Source: an uncultured Spartobacteria bacterium
Lineage (GTDB): Bacteria; Verrucomicrobiota; Verrucomicrobiia; Chthoniobacterales; UBA6821
Direction of reading: 5' to 3'
Assembly: GCA_903933015.1 (NCBI GenBank)
Contig: CAIZIQ010000021.1
Location: 1 to 38,728 of the forward strand
Length of the DNA stretch: 38,728 nucleotides
Shown here piece by piece: positions 10,021 to 18,801 of this stretch. The notes beneath the pieces were generated by a model, which saw only the letters and a list, made by a program, of their open reading frames with translations, searched no databases and was not told where the DNA came from. Numbering within the stretch: position 1 is the first letter of the stretch; every line of letters begins with the position of its first letter. Position numbers and translations under genes: made by a program.

Positions 10021-11972
10021 TCCGCCCTCTGTGCGGCATCGGCCTTGAGCCACTGCCAGAGTTTTTCGAGTCCCTCGGCCACGCGTACTTTGGTGGAGGC
10101 AAGTTCTTCGGGCGAGAAGTTACCGGAAGCCGGCTTCTCGGTGGCGTAGAGATAGTATTTGATCTTGGGCTCGGTCCCGGAGGGGCGGACGGCGACTTTC
10201 CAGCCACCATCAATCTCAAAGACGATCATTGCCTCCTTGGGAATGAGTTCACCCTCGGAGTCATGAAGATCCTGGGTGGCGTAATTCAGGACGGAGAGCA
10301 CCTTGGCCCCCTCAATCTCCTTGGGCGGATTTCCGGCGTAGGAATCGACGAGTTTTTTGATCTTTGCGGCTCCCTCGGCCCCCTCGAAGGTGAGCGACTC
10401 ACCGCGCTCAAGGTAGAAGCCGTATTCGGAGTAGATCCGGTCGAGAAGGGTCACGACCGTGATTCCAAGGCTCGCGGCATAAGCCGCCACCTCGGCGAAG
10501 CAGATGACGGCGGCGTTACCATCCTTGTCCCGGACGAAGTCGCCGGTGTTGTAACCGTAGCTCTCTTCGCCGCCGAAGACGAAGAAGAGGGAGTTCTTCA
10601 ACCGTGCCTCGCGGGTCTCTTCCTCCGAGAGGTTGCGGTAATTAGCCTGGGTCTCCGCAGGGAGTTTCTCCTCGTAGGCCCGCTGTTTGGAGCCGATGTA
10701 CTTGAATCCGGTGAGTGTCTCGACGCACTTCACGCCGAATCCGAGGGCGATCTCCTTCTGAAGATCCGTGGTGACCAGGCTCTTGATCACGACTGCATGG
10801 TCGCGGTTGGCATCATTCAGGATTCCTTTTTCAAAGAGCCTCTTCAGGCGGTACCAGACCATCACGGATCCAATCTGATTACCCGTCAGCAGAACAAGCT
10901 TGCCCGAGGCATCACGCGCCGCCACGCCCATACGGTCATCATCGGGATCGGTGGCCTGAACAAGATCCGCCTTCTCGATCTCGGCCAGTTCCATGCCGAG
11001 TTTCAGTGCCTCGGGATACTCGGGATTGGGCGACTTGACCGTTGGGAAAAGACCATCGGGCACCATCTGGGAGGGAACAGGCCAGCACTCGACGCCGAGG
11101 CGGTGGAGCATCGGGACGATGATCACGCCTCCAACCCCGTGGAGAGGGGTGAAGACGGTCTTGAGCGGGGGGGTCCGGCGAAAGAGTTCCGGATCAACGA
11201 TCAGCTTCTCGAGACGAGCCATGTACGCCTCGTCGATTTCTCGGCCGATCTTGATCACCTTCCCCCTCTTGCCTTCCGGAAGGGGCTCGTAGGAATCATC
11301 GCCCGCGTTGACCAGATCGATGATTCCCTGGTCATGGGGAGCCACCACCTGGCCGCCGTCATCGAAGTAGACCTTATAGCCGTTGTAGCCCGGAGGATTA
11401 TGACTGGCGGTAATATTGATGCCTGCTGCGGCATTCTTGTAACGGACGGCAAAGGAGAGTTCGGGCGTGGAGCGCGGTCCTTCAAAAAGGAGCGCATCAC
11501 AGCCGAGATCAGTCATGACCTTGGCGGCCAGGTCAGCGAACTCCCGGGAGAAGAATCGCGTATCATAGCTGATCGCAATGGAGGGACGCCCTGGACGATT
11601 CTCACGCTCATGCCACTGGCGCACATAGGTGGCGAGCCCACGGGTGGCGCGGGCGATATTGTAGTCGTTCATTGCATTCGTGCCGATGCAGGCGTGCTCC
11701 GGGCGGCCGTCGGGACGCCCTAGTCCCGCCTCGGTTTTCGTGACAACCTCACCGATCGTCTTGCCACGGAGCCCTCCAGTACCAAACGCCATGGCACGGA
11801 AAAAGCGGTTGTTCAGCTCGTCCCAGCGTCCGGCTTGAGCCAACTCCCCGATCACCGCTTCAGCCAGGGGAGAGGTGCCTCGGGCAAGCATCTTGCGGAT
11901 GTTCTCCGCTGAGGAATCGAGAAGGGTTCCCGCGGCCTCGGCCGTGGCGATGGAATCGAGGAGTGTCGACAT
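10017..11972 (-). CDS. phosphoglucomutase/phosphomannomutase family protein
   Basis: AFGTGGLRGKTIG, ITASHNPPGYNGYKVY (phosphoserine loop), ATDPDDDRMGVA, GGEESYGY, VRPSGTEPKIKYYL. ORF extends to 12008; MSTLLDSIA start preferred. Confidence 0.93.
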   Translation of the reverse strand: MSTLLDSIATAEAAGTLLDSSAENIRKMLARGTSPLAEAVIGELAQAGRWDELNNRFFRAMAFGTGGLRGKTIGEVVTKTEAGLGRPDGRPEHACIGTNAMNDYNIARATRGLATYVRQWHERENRPGRPSIAISYDTRFFSREFADLAAKVMTDLGCDALLFEGPRSTPELSFAVRYKNAAAGINITASHNPPGYNGYKVYFDDGGQVVAPHDQGIIDLVNAGDDSYEPLPEGKRGKVIKIGREIDEAYMARLEKLIVDPELFRRTPPLKTVFTPLHGVGGVIIVPMLHRLGVECWPVPSQMVPDGLFPTVKSPNPEYPEALKLGMELAEIEKADLVQATDPDDDRMGVAARDASGKLVLLTGNQIGSVMVWYRLKRLFEKGILNDANRDHAVVIKSLVTTDLQKEIALGFGVKCVETLTGFKYIGSKQRAYEEKLPAETQANYRNLSEEETREARLKNSLFFVFGGEESYGYNTGDFVRDKDGNAAVICFAEVAAYAASLGITVVTLLDRIYSEYGFYLERGESLTFEGAEGAAKIKKLVDSYAGNPPKEIEGAKVLSVLNYATQDLHDSEGELIPKEAMIVFEIDGGWKVAVRPSGTEPKIKYYLYATEKPASGNFSPEELASTKVRVAEGLEKLWQWLKADAAQRAE

Positions 11973-12026
11973 GAGGGAAGGTTTAAGCGTGAATGACCTC
12001 CGTTTCAAAGCGTTTCAAAGCACAAG

Positions 12027-12845
12027 ATGCAGTTTCATCAGATATTCGGCAAATATAGGGCCATCTTCTCGATCGGCCTTCAGAACACTTTTGTCTACCG
12101 CTGGAACTTTTTGCTCCGTTCGCTCTTTGCCCTAGTCCCGCTTTTTGGAACGGTCTTTGTCTGGCGCGCCATCTACGGGGGTACCTCGGGAACGATCGCC
12201 GGATACGACTTTGGTCAGATGGTCTTCTATTTTCTCGTGATCCTGCTGGTGGACAACCTGATCACTCCCACCGAGGACGAATGGCAGATCGCCGCGGAAA
12301 TCCGAGAGGGCCAGTTGAGCTCCTTCCTGCTGAAGCCGTTTGATTTTCTCGCCTACCGGTCCTGTATTTTTGTCGGCTCCCGCCTGCTTTACACCATGGT
12401 CACCCTCCTCCCGGTGTTAGCCGTCTTCTGGTGGTACCGACAGTATCTCGAGTGGCCCTCCCATGCCTCCACCTGGGGATTATTCGCGATCAGCCTCGTC
12501 ATGGCGGGGGCGATCCAGTTCCTGATCGCCTACGCCCTCGCGATGCTGGCCTTCTGGATTCTCGAGATCTCGACCGTGGTATTCATTCTCTACTCCTTCG
12601 AATATTTCCTGAGCGGAAAACTTTTCCCTCTCGACACGGTTCCCGGAGTCGCAGGAACGATCCTTCGTCTGCTCCCCTTCCCCTACGAAGTCTATTTTCC
12701 CGTGGCAGTGCTCATGGAAAAAATCCAAGGACCCCGGCTCTGGCATGGGCTGATCATCCAGGCGACCTGGGTGCTACTCTGTTTCCTGCTGGCCCGGGGC
12801 CTCTGGCGCTCGGGTGTGAGACGCTACGAGGCCGTGGGGATTTAG
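12027..12845 (+). CDS. ABC-2 type transporter permease
   Basis: MQFHQIFGKYRAIFSIGLQNTFVYRWNFLLRSLFALVPLFGTVFVWRAIY..., six hydrophobic stretches, DEWQIAAEIREGQLSSFLLKPFDFLAYR. Confidence 0.8.
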   Translation: MQFHQIFGKYRAIFSIGLQNTFVYRWNFLLRSLFALVPLFGTVFVWRAIYGGTSGTIAGYDFGQMVFYFLVILLVDNLITPTEDEWQIAAEIREGQLSSFLLKPFDFLAYRSCIFVGSRLLYTMVTLLPVLAVFWWYRQYLEWPSHASTWGLFAISLVMAGAIQFLIAYALAMLAFWILEISTVVFILYSFEYFLSGKLFPLDTVPGVAGTILRLLPFPYEVYFPVAVLMEKIQGPRLWHGLIIQATWVLLCFLLARGLWRSGVRRYEAVGI

Positions 12846-13427
12846 CAGACTCCCGAGGAAGGATTCGTGCACCGGCAGATGCTCGGGAATGATCTGTACC
12901 ATGGCACCGGTGGAAACCCGGTCGCAGAGCGCCGCCACATCGGTGGAGCGCATCCGGATGCAGCCGAAGCTGGCAGGGCGACCTAGAAGCTTTTCCTGCG
13001 GCGTCCCATGAATATAGATGCCCCGGTTGAAGGCATTCCTATTGCCGGGTTCCGCACCCTCAAGCCACAGGATACGGGTCACGATGGGATCGCGTCCCGG
13101 GGCGTTGGGGCGGAGCACCTCACCGGTGGGCACCCGGGAGTGAAAAACCGCGCCAAGCGGTTGTCCCATTCCAATCTTCATCCGAACAAAAAACTTACCG
13201 ATCGGCGTGGCATAGCTTCCAAAGCGGTCGCCAATGCCGAAACGTGAGGTGGAGACGGGATAAACCGCCTCGGTTTTCCCATTGGTCTTCAGCAGCAGCT
13301 GCTGGTCCCTAACGCTCACGATGATTTCGTGCCGAGGATCTCCGGTAACATCCGCCGCTGAAAGATTTCCGATAAGAATCGGAAGCATCACCAACAGAAG
13401 CGTTACTCTGTAGAAATTAGACATCAA
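12774..13427 (-). CDS. L,D-transpeptidase-like (YkuD domain) secreted protein
   Basis: Signal peptide; YATPIGKFFVRMKIG, GIYIHGTPQEKLLGRPASFGCIRMRSTDV. Confidence 0.88.
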   Translation of the reverse strand: MMSNFYRVTLLLVMLPILIGNLSAADVTGDPRHEIIVSVRDQQLLLKTNGKTEAVYPVSTSRFGIGDRFGSYATPIGKFFVRMKIGMGQPLGAVFHSRVPTGEVLRPNAPGRDPIVTRILWLEGAEPGNRNAFNRGIYIHGTPQEKLLGRPASFGCIRMRSTDVAALCDRVSTGAMVQIIPEHLPVHESFLGSLLNPHGLVASHTRAPEAPGQQETE

Positions 13428-13472
13428 GTTGATAAGTTGGCCTTATAAGGTCAGCCCGTCAACCCCGGCGGA

Positions 13473-14042
13473 TCACTGTGACAGACTTGTAACTTTGAGC
13501 CGGCAGTTCGTAATCTCCACCTGCGCCCCGTTACCAACCACTTCGTAGAGCTTCAGGACATCTGCCGAGCGCATCCGGATACAGCCGTAGCTGACCGGAG
13601 TGCCAAGCAGCGCTTCCTGCGGCGTTCCATGGATGTAAATGCAGCGGCTGAATGCATTGCGATTGTGAGGTTCGAGACCATCGAGCCAGAGAATCCTCGT
13701 GACGATCGGATCGCGTCCCGGAGCATCAGGCGGCAGAACCTCACCGGTTGGCTTCCGGGATTTAAAAACCTCGCCGAGTGGAAAACCGTCTCCGATTTTC
13801 TTGCGAACGCAGAGATGGCCTAGGGGCGTGGCGTAACTCCCTTCTCGGTCACCCGTTCCAAACTTCGAGGTCGAGACCTTGTAGAGTGCAACCGGCTTCC
13901 CGTCATTCAGGACCAGCATCCGTTGATCCGGCACACTGACAATCAGCCGATGATGAGTATCCCCCGCACAACCGGCGAGAAAGAGCATCAGGCCGGCAAG
14001 CAGCGCCACCACTCCGCCCGTTGCCATTTTTTTGATCATCAC
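13473..14042 (-). CDS. L,D-transpeptidase-like (YkuD domain) lipoprotein, paralog of preceding gene
   Basis: Lipobox LFLAGC; YATPLGHLCVRKKIGDGFPLGEVFKSRKPTGEVLPPDAPGRDPIVTRILWLDGLEPHNRNAF...IYIHGTPQEALLGTPVSYGCIRMRSADV. Confidence 0.9.
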   Translation of the reverse strand: MMIKKMATGGVVALLAGLMLFLAGCAGDTHHRLIVSVPDQRMLVLNDGKPVALYKVSTSKFGTGDREGSYATPLGHLCVRKKIGDGFPLGEVFKSRKPTGEVLPPDAPGRDPIVTRILWLDGLEPHNRNAFSRCIYIHGTPQEALLGTPVSYGCIRMRSADVLKLYEVVGNGAQVEITNCRLKVTSLSQ

Positions 14043-15049
14043 AGCGAGGTCGCGACCTCCGCGGCAAAATAAGTCAGGATCATGTCGGCGCCGGCCCGCT
14101 TGATCGCCAGCAAGGACTCGTCACGCGTCGCTTCATAATCAAGCCACCCGAGACGCGAAGCAGCGTGAATCTGAGCATATTCACCCGAGACCTGATAGGC
14201 CGCCACGGGAAGCAACGTATGCCCGCGCACTGCACGGATGATATCAAGATAGGCCCCGGCGGGCTTCACCATCACCATGTCGGCTCCTTCCTCCTCATCG
14301 AGCGTCACCTCATGCAGGGCCTCCCGGACATTGCCGGGATCCATCTGGTAACCTCGTTTGTCGAGCTTACGCGACGATTGGCCAGAGCCGCTTTTTACCG
14401 CATCCCGGAATGGACCGTAGTAAGCCGAGGCATACTTTGCCGCGTACGCCAGAATGCCTGTCTGCTGCAGGCCCGCGGCATCGAGTGCCAAGCGGATTGC
14501 CTTCACCCGCCCATCCATCATGTCCGAGGGAGCCACGATATCGGCACCGGCCTCAGCCTGTGCGAGGGCCAATCTCTTCAATGCATCGACTGTGGAGTCA
14601 TTTTCCACATCACCACGTGCATCCAGCAATCCGTCATGCCCATGACTCGTGTAGGGATCAAGAGCTACATCCGCGATTATCGCAAGCCCGGGCGTGGCGG
14701 TTTTCACAGAGCGGATCGCCTCAAAAAGAATATTCCCGGGATCATGGGCATGGGATCCCACGCCATCCTTCCTGGAGCTTTCAATGCAGGGAAAAATTGC
14801 GATCGCACGGATCCCATTCTGCTCCAGTTTACGGCATTCCTCGGTCAGCGTGGTCACGGAGTGGCGCACCACACCAGGCATCGAGTCAACCTCTTCAGGT
14901 TTCCCGTCACCAGCGCGCACGAAAAGCGGTTGAATCAGATCATCCACCTTCAGAACCGTCTCCCGGACCAGAGAACGCACGGCGGGCGTCGCACGGTTAC
15001 GCCGCATTCTGCGGAGAAGATCCAGGGCGGTTCTTTGTTCACTCATCAA
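14039..15049 (-). CDS. hemB: porphobilinogen synthase (delta-aminolevulinic acid dehydratase)
   Basis: RMRRNRATPAVRSLVRETVLKVDDLIQPLFVR, IIADVALDPYTSHGHDG, MVKPAGAYLDIIR. Confidence 0.97.
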   Translation of the reverse strand: MMSEQRTALDLLRRMRRNRATPAVRSLVRETVLKVDDLIQPLFVRAGDGKPEEVDSMPGVVRHSVTTLTEECRKLEQNGIRAIAIFPCIESSRKDGVGSHAHDPGNILFEAIRSVKTATPGLAIIADVALDPYTSHGHDGLLDARGDVENDSTVDALKRLALAQAEAGADIVAPSDMMDGRVKAIRLALDAAGLQQTGILAYAAKYASAYYGPFRDAVKSGSGQSSRKLDKRGYQMDPGNVREALHEVTLDEEEGADMVMVKPAGAYLDIIRAVRGHTLLPVAAYQVSGEYAQIHAASRLGWLDYEATRDESLLAIKRAGADMILTYFAAEVATSL

Positions 15050-15168
15050 GGTATCTTCACCGATGAAAGTCTTGAGTCAAGGAAGGGCACTTGGGGCTAA
15101 TTGGCCTAAAAAGCTGAACTTTGCTTGAATTATCATGCGCTTAGGGCATTTTCTTCCCTCCCACTCAC

Positions 15169-15244
15169 GACCCTATCGTCCAGTGGCCTAGGACACTCCC
15201 CTTTCACGGGAGTAACACGGGTTCGAATCCCGTTAGGGTCGCCA
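15169..15244 (+). tRNA. tRNA-Glu (anticodon TTC), CCA encoded
   Basis: GACCCTATCGTCCAGTGGCCTAGGACACTCCCCTTTCACGGGAGTAACACGGGTTCGAATCCCGTTAGGGTCGCCA. Confidence 0.97.
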
Positions 15245-15296
15245 CGTCAGTGTCGATTGCCTTTAGGCGAATTTGAACCCGTAGGGTTTGACTGCC

Positions 15297-15322
15297 ATGC
15301 CGCGATCAGCGGCATTTTTTTT
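15297..15322 (+). terminator. rho-independent terminator downstream of tRNA-Glu
   Basis: ATGCCGC-GATCA-GCGGCAT 7-bp stem followed by an uninterrupted T-run (8 T including the last stem base). Confidence 0.8.
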
Positions 15323-15342
15323 CCGAAGGGAATCTGCAGAGC

Positions 15343-15534
15343 CTGCCAAAGGCAGTATCATCCCGTTAGGGTCGCCAACATTGTTGGCGAGTCCGCAGGA
15401 CATTCGAACGTAGTTCGAGCCGAGCGAAGCGAGTCAGATCATGCGTAGCATGACCCGTTAGGGCGAAGACCGAAGGTCGAAGTCAATCCCTTTAGGGTCG
15501 CCACTTCCGTGGTGATCGCCGAGCAGCGCGATCA
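15343..15534. repeat. hairpin-dense intergenic array with copies of the tRNA-Glu 3' end
   Basis: Perfect stem-loops CTGCC-AAA-GGCAG, TCGCCAAC-ATT-GTTGGCGA, GTCC-GCA-GGAC, TCGAAC-GTA-GTTCGA, TCATGC-GTA-GCATGA, GACC-GAA-GGTC, CCAC-TTCC-GTGG, TGATCGC-N8-GCGATCA; ATCCCGTTAGGGTCGCCA at 15360-15377 (exact copy of 15227-15244) and ATCCCTTTAGGGTCGCCA at 15486-15503. Confidence 0.85.
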
Positions 15535-15609
15535 TCAATCCCGTATTCCCGGGCCAGGGCGCTTTCTGCCATCGTCACAGAGCCCGCCGGAGACGCAATG
15601 ATAACCCCT

Positions 15610-17001
15610 TCAAGGAGTCTTTGTACCGGTTTGGATGCAGGAGTTGGTCTGCACCTCCGCATCTTCCGCCACGAGCCATGGCCTGGCATCGGGTTGGGCA
15701 ACGGAGACAACCACATGATCCAGAATCACGTTTGTGGCATGGCGGACATACAGGACGGAGGCCGGCGGGTCCCCGACGATATTGGACTGGGGGTAGTCCT
15801 TCTCATGCTCGGGAGGTGACGGGGGAATGCTCGCCATGCCCCCGGGCATCTGAAGATAACAGTTGCGCAGGGTCACATTCCCCATCTTGGCCTCCGGAAT
15901 ACCAGTGATGGAACTGGAGGGACGGGTTTCATTGCCCGGCTCGGTCACCCGCACATTTTCGATGAGAATCCCGTCCATGGATCCCGGCAGATTACTGCGA
16001 TGGGCCAGTCGCAGGAACAGTGGCTGGGAGACACTTTTCATCTCCAGACCATCAACGGTGATGTCCTTCACGATAGAGCCGTCCACCGATTCAAGGCAGA
16101 GCCCCCCGTACTTCGCACCGCTCACCACGTTGTTGCGGAACACAATTCCCGAAACCGGACCGGCCGAGGCGGTGCCTAGCTTGATCGCGTTCGCACGGTA
16201 GGAGCGGATGGCATTGTTCTCCACGAGGATGTTTCTCAATCCCCGACCGCCGTGTGATTTCAGGCAGATGGCGTCGTCCTCGGAGTTGATGACGCAGTCG
16301 CGGATCACGACTTCTCCACAGTCGCAGATGTCGATGCCGTCGAGATTCGGACAATCAGGGGGAGCCTCCACTTTCACCCTTTCCATAAGCAGATGGGAAC
16401 ATTCGCTGTAGACCTGGGTCCACATCCTGGGATTGCGCAGGGTGATGTCACGGACCGTCACGTTCGTGCTCTGGAAAATCCTGAGCAACGAGGGACGCTC
16501 GCTCTCCACGCCCGACATCTGAACTTCCTTGCACCGTCCGTCAATCTCGCCCTCCCCGTCGATGGTCAGGTTGTTGGCAACGGCCGCGTAAAGAAGGCTC
16601 CTTTTGTTCGCACCTGCGGAGGATCCCGAGGGAAAGAGGACCGGGTAATCCGCAGCATTGGTCCCGCCGACTAGAACAGCTCCTTTGCCTAGATGAAACG
16701 TCATCCCTCCTTTCAGGGTTAGTTCGGCCGTAAGGTAACGTCCTGGTGAAAAAACCACACTGCCACCGCTCCCGCCACAGGCATCGATGGCCTTCTGGAT
16801 GGCCTCCGTGTCATAGGTCATCCCGTCTCCCTTCGCCCCGTAGGAACGTGGGTCGTGAATGGGCGCGGGAGGAAGAACGATCGGCGACGTGGAATTGGTC
16901 AACCGCGCGACCGGCTGCTCCCACCATCGGGAATTTTCAATTTGATCGGCAGGGGTGGAGGTACCCAGCAGGAAGGCGGCAAGAATCAGGGGGGGAATCA
17001 T
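15610..17001 (-). CDS. glycoside hydrolase family 28 (polygalacturonase-like), secreted
   Basis: YGAKGDGMTYDTEAIQKAIDACGGSGGSVVFSPGRYLT; PNLDGIDICDCGEVVIRDCVINSEDDAICLKS; IKLGT. Confidence 0.87.
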   Translation of the reverse strand: MIPPLILAAFLLGTSTPADQIENSRWWEQPVARLTNSTSPIVLPPAPIHDPRSYGAKGDGMTYDTEAIQKAIDACGGSGGSVVFSPGRYLTAELTLKGGMTFHLGKGAVLVGGTNAADYPVLFPSGSSAGANKRSLLYAAVANNLTIDGEGEIDGRCKEVQMSGVESERPSLLRIFQSTNVTVRDITLRNPRMWTQVYSECSHLLMERVKVEAPPDCPNLDGIDICDCGEVVIRDCVINSEDDAICLKSHGGRGLRNILVENNAIRSYRANAIKLGTASAGPVSGIVFRNNVVSGAKYGGLCLESVDGSIVKDITVDGLEMKSVSQPLFLRLAHRSNLPGSMDGILIENVRVTEPGNETRPSSSITGIPEAKMGNVTLRNCYLQMPGGMASIPPSPPEHEKDYPQSNIVGDPPASVLYVRHATNVILDHVVVSVAQPDARPWLVAEDAEVQTNSCIQTGTKTP

Positions 17002-17116
17002 GGAGATATGTTCTGTGGGCTGTTAATTGAAAGTTACCTTGCTGTCAAAAGGATGAACTTCCCTAAAACCGCGATCTCGCCCCTGTGCCTGTGGGGTATG
17101 CGATCATCAAATCCGG

Positions 17117-18277
17117 TTAGGGGAGCCACTTCCTGATATCTGGTTTTTCCGACATCAGGATCATGCAGAGCATGTTGACCGAATCCGAGTAGTAGTCTTC
17201 GTGCTTCTTCTCCCCGTAGGAGAAAACGGCCTCTTCCCAGCCCGTGTTCCCCAGTGCCTTCGCCGCGACACCCGTCGGTGCAATGAAACAGGCGGTTTCG
17301 AAGTCACTGTTCCGCACGGGAGATCCATCCAGGTGATACCCGGCCCGGAACTCTTCCGGCGCATGGAGGACTCCGCCTATCCACCCCACCAACGGTTTCA
17401 GAACTTTTCCGGCACGTCCATCCTTCAGGGCCAGTTCCGCCCAACCGATGCGCCAGGGCACCCGGCAGGCATTGTAGTAGTAGTCCCCGTCGCTATGACC
17501 CTCCAGAAAACCGGACTGCACCGGAACCCACCGCCCCTCTTTTTGCACCGCAAAATCGGGAACAAGCCCCGTCCGGGGTGCTGCACCCTCCTGTAGCTCC
17601 CCGAGGATCGCATAGCACCGGCTCTCCACCTTCTCCCAGACCGGATCACCGGTCGCGACACCGAATGCCCGGAAGTGCGTCGGCATGAAGTCCGAGGGTC
17701 GCGTCTGACCAGGCATCTCATTCCAATCGCCGAGCCGGAGCGATCCATCGGGACGCACCAGGGAGACGGCAATGTTCCCGATCAAGGTTTTGGCCTCCGA
17801 TAGATAATGTTCCTCTCCCCAGCGATGATGAGCCAGGAGAAGGGCATAGGCCATATCGAGATCGCCGTCGGTGGCGCTGTCATCCCGAGGCGGCTTCTCA
17901 TTTGCCGGGATCTTCCAGCACATGAAGGCGTGATTGATACTCGAGGGAAATTGCTTCCGGAATGCATCAAGCCCATCGAAATACTTTTTTGCATCCGGAT
18001 CCCTGTCGGCCATGAAGACCGTGATGAGCATGCCGTATCCCATCGCCTCGGAGACGGTCGCCCCCTTGCCGTTGTAGTCGACCTTCCACGCTCCGGGAAA
18101 GCGCACCGAGGGAATCAGGTATTTACCCTTCCAGAAGGAATAATAGCTCTCCACGGCCCCCTCCCTGGCACTCGTGTTGGGATCGTGGGTGACCTCCGCC
18201 GCCTGCAGCGGGAGCGGCAAAGCCGTGAGTGCCGCCAACGGCAGGCTGAGGAGCAAAGCCACCCGAGTTCCCTTCAT
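17117..18277 (-). CDS. glycoside hydrolase family 8 (cellulase/chitosanase-type), secreted
   Basis: Signal peptide; VSEAMGYGMLITVFMADRDPDAKKYFDGL, DSATDGDLDMAYALLLAHHRWG, LGDWNEMPGQTRPSDFMPTHFRAF, ACRVPWRIG. Start at 18277 forms ATGA overlap with recO; longer ORF to 18448 is unlikely. Confidence 0.9.
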   Translation of the reverse strand: MKGTRVALLLSLPLAALTALPLPLQAAEVTHDPNTSAREGAVESYYSFWKGKYLIPSVRFPGAWKVDYNGKGATVSEAMGYGMLITVFMADRDPDAKKYFDGLDAFRKQFPSSINHAFMCWKIPANEKPPRDDSATDGDLDMAYALLLAHHRWGEEHYLSEAKTLIGNIAVSLVRPDGSLRLGDWNEMPGQTRPSDFMPTHFRAFGVATGDPVWEKVESRCYAILGELQEGAAPRTGLVPDFAVQKEGRWVPVQSGFLEGHSDGDYYYNACRVPWRIGWAELALKDGRAGKVLKPLVGWIGGVLHAPEEFRAGYHLDGSPVRNSDFETACFIAPTGVAAKALGNTGWEEAVFSYGEKKHEDYYSDSVNMLCMILMSEKPDIRKWLP

Positions 18278-18801
18278 GAGATCTGGGCCAGAAGGCGTGA
18301 ACGGTTTTCTGGAAGCTTGTGGGCCACGGAGGCCAGGGAGCGGTATGCGGGGATCGAGGGATCGTGGATCCCGAGGGCCTTGGCGAGTTCCGCTTCGAAA
18401 TGCTCGACGGCCCGTTTCACCGGCTGATTGCCACGCAGGAAGCCCCACGCCCGTTCCAGCAATCCGAAGATTTCTGGGACGGGATGCATCGGCTCGGTGA
18501 AGAGATCGCAGAGTTCGGCGAAGTAGGAAGCGGAGAGGATCGTGGCATACGTCGCAGGAAGGGCCTCGTCCATGCAGACCGCCACCTCGCTGAGCGAGTG
18601 CAGATCGCCGCTCCTCGGCGGCTTAAAGGAAATCTCCGCCATAGTGAACAGCTCAAGCCTTCCAGCAAAGGGACTCCCCGGCTTCATGGCGCTCCGTACT
18701 GCCGTTTTCACCTTGCCGTGGCGGTCGGTCAGCCAAACAACCACCAGACTGTTCTCCGAGAAACGGTACCGACGCAGCAGGATGGCCCGCGCCTCGTTCA
18801 T
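18274..18801 (-). CDS. recO: DNA repair protein RecO (short form)
   Basis: MNEARAILLRRYRFSENSLVVVWLTDRHGKVKTAVRSAMKPGSPFAGRLELFTMAEISF OB-fold start; 175 aa, no zinc-finger cysteines seen. Confidence 0.8.
   Translation of the reverse strand: MNEARAILLRRYRFSENSLVVVWLTDRHGKVKTAVRSAMKPGSPFAGRLELFTMAEISFKPPRSGDLHSLSEVAVCMDEALPATYATILSASYFAELCDLFTEPMHPVPEIFGLLERAWGFLRGNQPVKRAVEHFEAELAKALGIHDPSIPAYRSLASVAHKLPENRSRLLAQIS

Noticed and set aside
10263-11723. 486-aa plus-strand ORF
   Set aside because: Antisense to the phosphohexomutase gene; shadow ORF.
15343-15534. Possible CRISPR array
   Set aside because: The hairpins differ in sequence and spacing, there is no constant repeat with unique spacers, and no cas genes are present.
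17105-17128. ATCCGGTTAGGGGAGCCACTTCC resembling the tRNA-Glu tail copies at 15486-15508
   Set aside because: This stretch encodes the C-terminus and stop (WLP*) of the GH8 gene and has four mismatches in 23; chance similarity is likely.
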